Position numbers and translations under genes: made by a program. This document shows, in pieces, positions 1 to 7,112 of a stretch of DNA of 8,825 bases (the first letter of the stretch is position 1; each line of letters starts with the position of its first letter). The stretch spans positions 1-8,825 of the forward strand of contig JAGNNG010000054.1 in NCBI GenBank assembly GCA_017990795.1, in the 5' to 3' direction. The notes below the pieces were generated by a model. The model saw only the letters and a list, made by a program, of their open reading frames with translations, was not told the origin of the DNA and made no database searches. This stretch comes from Deltaproteobacteria bacterium. Lineage in GTDB: Bacteria > Myxococcota_A > Polyangia > Palsa-1104 > JAEUJZ01.

Positions 1-423
1 GCGACCGTAGCCTCGGTCGCCCCGGTCGTTGCCGAAGCTGTCGTGATCGGTGCTGCCGCCGTAGCCGCGGTCACCCCGGTCGTTGCCTCGACTCACAGTG
101 CGCTCGGGGCGTACGGCGACCTCTGGTGCGCGCTCACCGCCACTGCGATCAGCAACGCTGCCGCCTTGGCGCGGCTGGTGCGCTTGGTTGACCACGACAG
201 TGCGGCCCCCAAACTGCGAGCCGTGCAGCTCGGCAATCGCAGACTCTGCCATCTTGGCGTCTACGAGCTCGACGAAGGCAAAGCCGCGGGGGCGGCCAGT
301 TTCGCGATCGGTGATGATCTTGATCTGCGAGACCTTGCGTGCTCCTCCGCCTTCAAAAAATTCGCGGATCTGCGTTTCGTCCGCAGAGTACGGTAAATTA
401 CCAACATAAAGTCGCGTTCCCAT
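1..423 (-). CDS. RRM-domain RNA-binding protein, partial (C-terminus beyond window)
   Basis: This is a small single-RRM protein of the bacterial glycine-rich RNA-binding type. The family binds single-stranded RNA, and members are often cold-induced and thought to act as RNA chaperones. The 141 visible residues start at the ATG read at 423-421. RNP2 is LYVGNL (residues 5-10) and RNP1 is RGFAFVEL (46-53), with the usual spacing, and the RRM ends near residue 82. A basic, Gly/Arg/Asp-rich tail follows, with two GNDRGDRGYG units at 113 and 131. A purine-rich GGAAAGGA (complement of 431-438) lies 7 bases before the start. The frame is open to the window edge, so the tail length is unknown. The RRM assignment is firm from the motifs; the role in cold adaptation is family knowledge only. 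Confidence 0.93.
   Translation of the reverse strand, partial: MGTRLYVGNLPYSADETQIREFFEGGGARKVSQIKIITDRETGRPRGFAFVELVDAKMAESAIAELHGSQFGGRTVVVNQAHQPRQGGSVADRSGGERAPEVAVRPERTVSRGNDRGDRGYGGSTDHDSFGNDRGDRGYGR
5..87 (-). repeat. 54-bp-period repeat encoding the Gly/Arg-rich RRM tail
   Basis: Positions 5-33 and 59-87 are the same 29-base unit with two mismatches, both synonymous in the coding frame. They encode the repeated GNDRGDRGYG segment of the RRM protein tail. The array may continue beyond the left edge. Confidence 0.8.
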
Positions 424-430
424 AGCGTAA

Positions 431-551
431 TCCTTTCCAGTAGCCGCATTGCCAATTGCGCTGCAATCCACCTAGTCAGAGCTCGTCGACACATCGATAA
501 ATATGTCGCTAATAATAGAATAAGAAGGTTATATAGATTTGTATAGGCTCA
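431..551 (-). promoter_or_regulatory. AT-rich leader/promoter region of the RRM gene
   Basis: The 5' flank of the RRM gene is markedly AT-rich between about 497 and 545, unlike the surrounding DNA. On the minus strand it contains -10-like hexamers (TATAAC, 533-528; TATTAT, 517-512), but no convincing -35 at the right distance. An imperfect inverted repeat, CGACACAT (487-494) and ATATGTCG (501-508), with one mismatch, lies about 65 bases before the start codon. The Shine-Dalgarno GGAAAGGA is at 438-431. Promoter function is inferred from base composition and position, and no exact start site can be assigned. Confidence 0.4.
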
Positions 552-1164
552 CGCTAAGTGACCGGTTCTGGGCGGGAATTTGCGACTGACTCAGGCAGCT
601 GCGGACAGGGGCTGGGCTGCTGACTCAAAAAGGCCAGCCTAAGCGTCGTGCAGCGCCCGTGCGTGCTGGGCGATCACCCTTGGGCGGCGGACGAGGTCCG
701 CTGCTATTTGCCACGGCGCCAAAAGCGGTCAGGCGTTGTCCGCGTGACCCGGCCTTGGGGAATGTTCGTGACTGCTTGCGTTATGTCGCAATGCGTTAAC
801 AAAGCAGCAGTGCTTCGAGGTGGCTTCTGCCGGTCATGGCTTGCTGCTTGGTGGCTCAGCCACGCGCGTTGCTCTGGCTACTGGCGTAAGACCAAAAGAC
901 CGCTTTTGCTCGGTTCCCTATCGCAAGCTGCAGCGCTTCTTTCCTCGTTTTCCGAATTGAAGCGCCCTGGCGGTAGGTCCGCGAGCTGATTTGGGAATGT
1001 GCGCGGCGACTCCTCTGGCTCTGACTTCACTGTCGGTGATAGCGGAATTCCTAATGATTTTCTCTACTTGCGGGGAACGCACTCCCGTCGCGATTCCTAA
1101 TCGCTAGCCTGCGGTTCAAGTATCCCCCTGATATGGGCTGTTCTCCTCTTATGGAGGTACTTTG
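552..1164. other. Intergenic stretch without a recognisable gene
   Basis: I see no convincing protein in this stretch. A plus-strand open frame at 648-989 exists, but its translation has no recognisable domain and its composition is unlike the neighbouring proteins. Visible structure is limited to short inverted repeats: GTGGCT-C-AGCCAC at 851-863 and GCGATT-CCT-AATCGC at 1090-1104. The string ATTCCTAAT occurs twice, near 1048 and 1093. No tRNA, rRNA, CRISPR or transposon ends were recognised. Confidence 0.5.
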
Positions 1165-1218
1165 ATGCCTACTACCGCAGATCCGCCCACCCCCAGAATG
1201 GCACTGTCTCCGACGTGA
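1165..1218 (+). CDS. Possible 17-residue small ORF with strong ribosome binding site
   Basis: A short ORF begins with ATG at 1165 and ends with TGA at 1216-1218, encoding MPTTADPPTPRMALSPT. It is preceded by GGAGG at 1153-1157, 7 bases before the ATG, one of the better Shine-Dalgarno sequences in the window. The peptide is Pro/Thr-rich and hydrophilic, with no membrane segment. It lies about 200 bases before the RlpA-like gene, so it could be a leader peptide, an independent microprotein or chance. CTCC at 1144-1147 could pair with GGAG of the ribosome binding site in a small hairpin. Nothing else supports translation. Confidence 0.25.
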   Translation: MPTTADPPTPRMALSPT

Positions 1219-1254
1219 GTAATTTTTCTAGTAGCCAGCGCCCATGTAGGTACT

Positions 1255-1278
1255 GATATCCTTCAGCGCGGGGATATC
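1255..1278 (+). promoter_or_regulatory. Inverted repeat in the 5' region of the RlpA-like gene
   Basis: GATATCC (1255-1261) and GGATATC (1272-1278) are perfect 7-base arms around a 10-base spacer. An overlapping pair, TTCAG (1262-1266) with CTGAA (1278-1282), could form a competing hairpin. It lies about 140 bases before the RlpA-like start and could be an operator or an RNA hairpin. Function is not shown. Confidence 0.3.
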
Positions 1279-1414
1279 TGAAACACATGCAGCAAAAGGG
1301 AACTGCTGCGCCACGTTAGGTAGAGCACATCGTGCGTACCGACGACTTGTTGGCGACGGCTTGGTTGGGGGATATGGGCGCTGTGTGGGTTCACCATGTT
1401 GGGGGGATTCGGCC

Positions 1415-2101
1415 ATGATGCTCTTTTTGGCTTTATCAATGGTGGCAGGGATTAAGACCGGGAATGCCTCTCGGTACGGATATGTAGGGGACTCATACGA
1501 TCGCGTTGGTTCGTTTGCTTGTCGTCGGATACTGCACGCTCGGTTTGGTGAGCGTGGCTGGCAAAAAATGCGTGCCAATGGCGTGGCACATCGCACCCTA
1601 CCTTGCGGTACAGAGTTAGGAGTCTGTAATCCGCGCACCGGCTCCTGCACTACCGCCTATGTAGTGGATCGGGGTCCGTGGGGCGCTCTGAACCAAAAAG
1701 GGGAGTGGCAGATGCGTACTGGGCGTCTGCTGCCAGGTGAGCACTATCGCGGAGAGCTGGATTTATTGCCCGGCGTCTACACGGCAATCGGGCTTGTGGG
1801 CATCGAGAACGTCGCCTACTGGATCAGCATAGACGCAGATCCCGTCTCGCGGCGGCTGCGCGAGAGGTTGCCTCCGCTACGTCATGGTGGGCCATCTCCC
1901 TTTGCCTATTCCTTTCCTTATGGCGAGCCTACGCCAGCAGCGTCGATGCCTCCGTTGCGCGAGGCAGATCTAGCTCCGCTCGCGCTCAACATGCCACATC
2001 CACAGAGTCGTAGTTCCATTCAGGAGTACCCTCCACTACGCAGCCATGAGCGCGCCTTTCCGCCGCTGCGCTTGGCCGGTCCTAGACCTCGCAGCTACTA
2101 G
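1415..2101 (+). CDS. RlpA-like double-psi beta-barrel envelope protein with PPLR tail
   Basis: This looks like a secreted protein with an RlpA-type double-psi beta-barrel. RlpA proteins act on peptidoglycan in the periplasm, in some species as lytic transglycosylases on peptide-stripped glycan. I chose the tandem ATG at 1415 (228 aa), after GGGGGG at 1401-1406. It gives a hydrophobic N-terminus cleavable near residue 18 (TGNA then SRYG). An in-frame TTG at 1361 would add 18 residues. The barrel spans about 19-140. Family-conserved elements are AHRTLPCGT (58-66) and VVDRGPWG (83-90); the His and Asp match conserved residues of the family. Four cysteines (36, 64, 71, 78) could form disulfides in the periplasm. 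No SPOR domain is present. Instead, the Pro-rich tail (153-228) has four PPLR motifs, at 153, 179, 206 and 216. Domain call good; activity uncertain. Confidence 0.8.
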   Translation: MMLFLALSMVAGIKTGNASRYGYVGDSYDRVGSFACRRILHARFGERGWQKMRANGVAHRTLPCGTELGVCNPRTGSCTTAYVVDRGPWGALNQKGEWQMRTGRLLPGEHYRGELDLLPGVYTAIGLVGIENVAYWISIDADPVSRRLRERLPPLRHGGPSPFAYSFPYGEPTPAASMPPLREADLAPLALNMPHPQSRSSIQEYPPLRSHERAFPPLRLAGPRPRSY

Positions 2102-2540
2102 GTCTTCGTTCCTCCTCTTGTCTTGCAGCGCTGCCCAGCCAGTATGAATTAGGAAGTCGTAAGTCCTAGGAGGACTTCCGCCTACGTTCCGACTTATCCC
2201 CGACCCATCGTTGCGCGTTGCAACTCCAGCGTCGACATTTGTTGGTGATGTCCCCTGCTACGAAGCGGTTGGAATCGCAGTCGATAGGAACCAATCAAGA
2301 GGCGGAAAGGAGTTGGTTCGCGGCGGTTCCTTACCCAGATTGGGAATCGATGGCCAGTCGATGGCTTGCTGGATTGGGAGTGTTAGGCCTTGCTAGTGAG
2401 GTCAGTCCGGTCGCAGCGCCCCTGCCAGTGATTTTATGCCGCGATGCGTTATGAGCGGCAGAGCCCTTGCCTCGGGAAATCTCGCAAAAAAGTAGGCTTC
2501 AGCTGAGCCATTCGCGCTTGGACTGGGCACTCTCTCTCTT
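2102..2540. other. Intergenic region between the RlpA-like gene and the Cys-rich pair
   Basis: There is no firmly supported gene here. A plus-strand frame from ATG 2248 to TGA 2454 would give a 68-residue protein with a mildly hydrophobic middle, but it has no Shine-Dalgarno and no recognisable domain, so I leave it uncalled. Inverted repeats include the cluster at 2152-2179 (separate entry) and TGCCGC (2437-2442) with GCGGCA (2455-2460). A promoter for the downstream Cys-rich genes should lie here, but I could not identify a good one. Confidence 0.4.
2152..2179 (+). terminator. Overlapping alternative hairpins after the RlpA-like gene
   Basis: Two mutually exclusive stems share the same bases. 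AAGTCCT (2161-2167) pairs perfectly with AGGACTT (2171-2177) around a 3-base loop, and GGAAGTC (2152-2158) pairs perfectly with GACTTCC (2173-2179). The cluster starts 51 bases after the stop codon. No T-run follows, so it is a weak candidate for an intrinsic terminator. A protective 3' hairpin or a protein-binding dyad is equally possible. Confidence 0.35.
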
Positions 2541-3140
2541 GTGACTAACAGCCCAATCGATCGGCCTTGGCTACTACGTGGGTGCTGCTGCGGTGCGGTC
2601 CTACTGGTGCAGCTGGCGTTTGGCGGTGGCTGTGCTGGGTTCGAGGCCGAGGTCTTATCGCTGCGCGATACCAGTGACCTCGCGAGCAGCGATGGCCCGA
2701 TGGGATCGCAGCCCGATCTTGCCGATCCAACAGGTCCGGTCTGCACGGCACAGACGCTCTCGTTGGCGTTCTGTATCGATCTTTCGGGATGGCGGAAGCA
2801 GGCCGACGCGGTCTGTCGGATGTCCGGGGCGCGAGTAGGACGCTTTCAGCCAGACAAGCTCTGCGGGCCCGGTCTGGCAAAGGCGCTGTTGTTTGACTGC
2901 TGCGAGCAGGTGCCGGTTCCGGTCTGCGCGGCGCGCATTCAAGGGGATGGGCTCCTTTGCCAAGACGCAGCGATTTGGCAAGCCAGCGCAGCACTGGACT
3001 GTCAGTCACGGGGCGAGCGCGTGGAGTCGGTCTCCACCACGACAGCGTGTAGCGACCACAGCTTTCGTTACGTCAAGTATCTCTGCTGCAAACAGCCCGG
3101 AGCCAGCGCAGGACTCCAGGTTGTCACCACCGATAACTAA
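2541..3140 (+). CDS. Secreted Cys-rich protein with two C6 modules
   Basis: I do not recognise a named family. The only usable start in frame after the stop at 2493-2495 is GTG 2541, giving 199 residues with a poor Shine-Dalgarno. Residues 11-31 form a hydrophobic export signal ending LAFGGGC. Cys31 could be lipidated, but the residue at -3 is Gly, so the lipobox is weak. After a low-complexity Asp/Ser linker come two cysteine modules, residues 68-121 and 129-183. They fit C-x(9/10)-C-x(13)-C-x(15)-C-x(11)-CC, each with Trp six residues after the second Cys. The short linker EQVPVPV separates them. The module and its spacing are those of the protein encoded 60 bases downstream, so the two are paralogous and probably co-transcribed. 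Six paired cysteines per module imply disulfide-stabilised folding outside the cytoplasm. Molecular function is unknown. Confidence 0.82.
   Translation: MTNSPIDRPWLLRGCCCGAVLLVQLAFGGGCAGFEAEVLSLRDTSDLASSDGPMGSQPDLADPTGPVCTAQTLSLAFCIDLSGWRKQADAVCRMSGARVGRFQPDKLCGPGLAKALLFDCCEQVPVPVCAARIQGDGLLCQDAAIWQASAALDCQSRGERVESVSTTTACSDHSFRYVKYLCCKQPGASAGLQVVTTDN
2742..3089 (+). repeat. Two C6 cysteine modules (protein-level repeat)
   Basis: Module a is at 2742-2903 and module b at 2925-3089. Cys spacings are 9-13-15-11-CC and 10-13-15-11-CC. They have diverged strongly in sequence, keeping mainly the cysteines and the tryptophan. Confidence 0.85.
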
Positions 3141-3141
3141 G

Positions 3142-3156
3142 CTAGGACGTTCCTAG
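3142..3156 (+). other. Short inverted repeat between the two Cys-rich genes
   Basis: CTAGGA and TCCTAG flank a 3-base centre (CGT) directly after the stop codon of the upstream gene. The stem is short and has no T-run, so I expect little termination here and treat the two genes as one transcript. Confidence 0.4.
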
Positions 3157-3190
3157 ATCGTAAGGTCTTGGGGGAACTCGAAACACCATC

Positions 3191-3196
3191 AGGAGG
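3191..3196 (+). promoter_or_regulatory. Ribosome binding site that fixes the start of the large lipoprotein
   Basis: A perfect AGGAGG lies 4 bases before ATG 3201. It favours this start over the in-frame TTG at 3168, which lacks a comparable site and would put 11 extra residues before the signal peptide. Confidence 0.85.
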
Positions 3197-3200
3197 ACAC

Positions 3201-5015
<1,815 letters not shown>

Positions 5016-5027
5016 CTAGCTAGCCTT

Positions 5028-5067
5028 AGCAGCCGGATCTCGGATGCGTCCGGGATTCGGCTGCTTT
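5028..5067 (+). terminator. Strong intrinsic terminator of the Cys-rich gene pair
   Basis: A 17-bp stem, 5028-5044 paired with 5049-5065, closes on a 4-base loop (TGCG) and contains only two G-T wobbles. It begins 13 bases after the stop codon and ends in TTT at 5065-5067, although the T-run is short. It is the strongest hairpin seen in the window and marks the end of the transcript. Confidence 0.8.
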
Positions 5068-5185
5068 CCATATTCCGTCCCGCCCGCTGGGTGCCTGGCG
5101 CACCCCAATCCACCTCTCCTAAAAAATAGGGTTTCCCGTCAGAGAACTCCGCGGCGCTCGTTGTTGCTGCCGACTTTGTTCTGCA

Positions 5186-5202
5186 CTGGCACGGCTGCTG
5201 CT
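5186..5202 (+). promoter_or_regulatory. Sigma54-type -24/-12 promoter upstream of the 119-aa gene
   Basis: CTGGCACGGCTGCTGCT matches the RpoN consensus YTGGCACGRNNNTTGCW at all specified positions but one (C for the first T of TTGC). The diagnostic GG (5188-5189) and GC (5200-5201) are separated by exactly 10 bases. Transcription would start near 5213, leaving a leader of about 64 bases before the ATG at 5277. The match is seen directly; the use by RpoN is inference. I did not find a clear enhancer-binding site. Confidence 0.55.
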
Positions 5203-5276
5203 TTGGTCTTCCTGCGCCGACGCAATGTCACGCGACCGTGCTTGCCAGCTCAACCCACCGATTTAGAGAGGCTCAC

Positions 5277-5636
5277 ATGAATGCACCACTGAAGTCCGCA
5301 GGCGAAGCTGCTGCTTCGTATGTTCCACCCCGCGTAACCACAGCCGAGCTGGCCTCTGCCCCCGGTCTGTCTGATGGTGCCGCGCCGGGTGTTTGGAAAG
5401 CGGTCTACACCATCGTCGAGCGTGCCAAGGGCCGTCGCATCTGGCTTCGCATTGGCACTGCTTTCGTAAATCGGGATCAGTCGCTAAATGTGCGTCTCGA
5501 TGCGCTGCCCATCAGTGGCCAGCTACACATCCGCGAGACCATGCAAAACGCCGAGCGCGACTCTTCCAGCACGGCTGCCACGTCGGAACTGCCAGCTGAG
5601 CGCAGTGGTCGCCAGGTCTCGTTTGCTAGCAGCTAA
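5277..5636 (+). CDS. Small conserved-looking hypothetical protein, 119 aa
   Basis: I cannot name this family. The ATG at 5277 is chosen because AGAGAGG at 5265-5271 sits 5 bases before it; the TTG at 5238 in the same frame lacks such a site. The N-terminal 38 residues are Ala/Pro-rich and probably disordered. The core, about residues 39-87, begins at VWKAVYTIVER. It continues with IWLRIGTAFVNRDQSLNVRL (55-74), then LDALPISGQLHIRE (74-87), predicted mainly as beta strands. The tail is Ser/Ala-rich. The core resembles short proteins of the form 'W-x-RIG-x-AF-x-NRD-x-S-x-N' that I associate with uncharacterised bacterial ORFs. No signal peptide or membrane segment is seen, so it is likely cytoplasmic. 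A sigma54-like element lies upstream. Confidence 0.75.
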   Translation: MNAPLKSAGEAAASYVPPRVTTAELASAPGLSDGAAPGVWKAVYTIVERAKGRRIWLRIGTAFVNRDQSLNVRLDALPISGQLHIRETMQNAERDSSSTAATSELPAERSGRQVSFASS

Positions 5637-5647
5637 TTGACATCGCG

Positions 5648-5662
5648 TGGCGTTCGGCTTGC
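5648..5662 (+). promoter_or_regulatory. Possible sigma54-type element upstream of the ComEA-like gene
   Basis: TGGC (5648-5651) and TTGC (5659-5662) are separated by 7 bases, which places GG and GC exactly 10 bases apart as in RpoN promoters. The inner -24 bases (GTT instead of ACG) do not match. The predicted start near 5674 would leave a leader of about 75 bases. This is a weaker site than the one at 5186, but it has the right position and spacing. Confidence 0.35.
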
Positions 5663-5748
5663 GCCCGCCCAAGTCCGACGCTGCTTCTAAAACCCAAGAG
5701 GCTGGCGCTCTCAAAATTGCTCTATTCCCAATCGAACAGGAGACGAAG

Positions 5749-6135
5749 ATGCGAAAGACGATTCAAGCGGTTGCGTTGTTGTTGCTTGCTTCAGTGGGGG
5801 TCAGTGCTCCCGCTTGGGGCGAAGTGAAAAAAGCTGCGGTCGCGGCTAGCGTACAAACTGCGCCAGCAAAGCCACCCGCCGTCGCCGTAGTGGCACCTGT
5901 TGGCGCCGGAGTGGTCAATATCAACGATGCCAGCGCTCAGCAGCTAGAGCTGCTGCCCGGGGTGGGGGCCAGTCGCGCCGTTGCGATCCTCAACTATCGC
6001 AAGACGCATCCCTTTCACCGGCCTGAGGACCTGCAGAAGATCAAAGGTATCGGCAAGAAGAACTTTGCGCGGCTTCGCCCCCTGATTGCTCTGGCTGGGC
6101 CTACTACGCTGACTGCGCGTCCGACACTGCGCTAA
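5749..6135 (+). CDS. Secreted ComEA-like helix-hairpin-helix protein
   Basis: This is a 128-residue exported protein with a single ComEA-type double helix-hairpin-helix domain. In Gram-negative bacteria, stand-alone periplasmic ComEA proteins bind double-stranded DNA and help pull it through the outer membrane during natural transformation. The start is fixed by AGGAG at 5738-5742, 6 bases before ATG. Residues 1-24 are a classic signal peptide (RK, then a Leu/Ala-rich core, cleaved around APA or AWG). An Ala/Pro/Val linker covers 25-53. The domain is at 55-115: VNINDASAQQLELLPGVG (56-73) with the first hairpin LPGVG (69-73), and the second hairpin IKGIG (98-102) followed by KKNFARLRPLI. A DNA-uptake role is inferred from the family; no other competence gene is in view. 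Related domains also occur in exported proteins of unknown function. Confidence 0.87.
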   Translation: MRKTIQAVALLLLASVGVSAPAWGEVKKAAVAASVQTAPAKPPAVAVVAPVGAGVVNINDASAQQLELLPGVGASRAVAILNYRKTHPFHRPEDLQKIKGIGKKNFARLRPLIALAGPTTLTARPTLR

Positions 6136-6179
6136 CACGGTCTACAGCGTAACAGCCAGCGTCGGGTTGCTCGCCTGCT

Positions 6180-6881
6180 CTAGTCGCGGGCGGGCAAACC
6201 AGCCACTGTTATTTCAGAGGAATGGACCCGACGCTGTAGCTCGCGCGCCCAGATGCCCAGCATCTCATCATCGGTTCGCGGCAGTCTGCCCAGTACTTCA
6301 CCAGTGACGATGTCGCACAGCGCGGGGTTTTCGTGACTGAGGCGTAGGTGCATCTGCCGCATCGCGAGGGCGATGTCATGAAATGGGAAAGCGCAGCCAG
6401 TGGTTCGTGCGACTTCAAACAGATACTTTTCGATCTGTTCGGATGCCTGCTCTGAGAGCTGCCAAGTCGCCGTCATCGGCCATGGCACGCCGCAGGTGCG
6501 GCTGGTGATAAAGCCGCGCCGGATGGCCTCCAGCAGCACTCGCTCGGAGCGCGGTACACCGTTGGGCGCATACCACGCGCCCAGGATGCGAAGAGTGCCT
6601 TGGGTTAGCGGGTCACTGGGCTGCAGCTCAAAGACCTCACCCAGTGGTAGCACGTTGTGGCGAGGCCAGCAGACGCGCAGGACGCGCGCCACTGGCTCGG
6701 TTCCGGCAGCTGTGGATAGGGTTAGGATCAGAACCTGCTGGCCGTCTGACAGCTCGACTAGCTGACCCGGTGCGACCGCGGGCAGACCTGCGACTGGCTG
6801 GTCGGTCTGCGCGGGCATCGCCAGGTCATAGGGGATCTCAACTTCGGTAGGGGGAGCTGCTGGACGAATCATCGATGACAT
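6180..6881 (-). CDS. Hypothetical protein, 233 aa
   Basis: I do not recognise this protein. The start ATG is read at 6881-6879 with GGAG about 11 bases upstream; a second in-frame ATG lies three codons later. Residues 1-35 are Pro/Ala-rich and probably flexible. The middle (about 35-110) looks beta-rich, with VELSDGQQVLILTLS and GTLRILGAWYAPNGVPRSER. The C-terminal half is helical and charged, with HENPALCDIVTGEVLGRLPR near 183-202. There is no signal peptide or membrane segment, so a cytoplasmic location is expected. The gene converges on the ComEA-like gene with 44 bases between stops and no clear terminator, and it diverges from serS. The long open frame and absence of stops support it as a real gene. 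Function is unknown. Confidence 0.72.
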   Translation of the reverse strand: MSSMIRPAAPPTEVEIPYDLAMPAQTDQPVAGLPAVAPGQLVELSDGQQVLILTLSTAAGTEPVARVLRVCWPRHNVLPLGEVFELQPSDPLTQGTLRILGAWYAPNGVPRSERVLLEAIRRGFITSRTCGVPWPMTATWQLSEQASEQIEKYLFEVARTTGCAFPFHDIALAMRQMHLRLSHENPALCDIVTGEVLGRLPRTDDEMLGIWARELQRRVHSSEITVAGLPARD

Positions 6882-6929
6882 CGGGACGACTCCAGTACGG
6901 CACCATCAGTAATTGGCCTGCTGGCCGCG

Positions 6930-6958
6930 GCCATGGGAAAAGCCGAAAACTCCATGGC
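6930..6958. promoter_or_regulatory. 7-bp inverted repeat near the start of the hypothetical gene
   Basis: GCCATGG (6930-6936) and CCATGGC (6952-6958) are perfect inverted arms around 15 bases. They sit in the divergent intergenic region, about 50 bases upstream of the minus-strand start. This is a possible operator for the hypothetical gene or serS, without further support. Confidence 0.3.
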
Positions 6959-7074
6959 TATCAGAGCGCACGCTTGCACCTAAGCGGGCACACAGGGGCT
7001 GCGCACACACGCACAGGGCCACAGCTTACCACTTCATCAAGGTCGCGACATAGCCAGGGACTGCGCGCGGACTA

Positions 7075-7091
7075 TTGACACGCCGCTTGCT
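7075..7091 (+). promoter_or_regulatory. Promoter-like sequence directly upstream of serS
   Basis: TTGACACGCCGCTTGCT can be read two ways. TTGACA (7075-7080) is a perfect sigma70 -35, but the hexamer 17 bases downstream (AAAGAA) is a poor -10. Alternatively it matches the sigma54 consensus at most positions (ACACG and TTGCT, correct 10-base spacing), except that the critical -24 GG is GA. Either reading puts the transcript start at or just before the start codon. Confidence 0.35.
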
Positions 7092-7112
7092 AGGACGAAA
7101 GAATGCGGGCCC

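Noticed and set aside
648..989. Plus-strand open frame of 113 codons
   Set aside because: No recognisable domain, no good ribosome binding site, unusual composition (many Trp, Arg, Cys) unlike the real genes in the window.
1228..1650. Minus-strand open frame of 140 codons
   Set aside because: Overlaps the RlpA-like gene in antisense; that gene has clear conserved motifs, this frame has none.
2248..2454. 68-codon plus-strand frame between the RlpA-like gene and the Cys-rich pair
   Set aside because: No Shine-Dalgarno and no domain. It is possible but unsupported, so it is described only within the intergenic entry.
5044..5280. 78-codon plus-strand frame with a hydrophobic patch
   Set aside because: It begins inside the strong terminator hairpin, overlaps the sigma54-type promoter and has no ribosome binding site.
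5637..5642. TTGACA right after the stop of the 119-aa gene, as a sigma70 -35 for the ComEA-like gene
   Set aside because: No -10-like hexamer lies 15-19 bases downstream; the region there is GC-rich.
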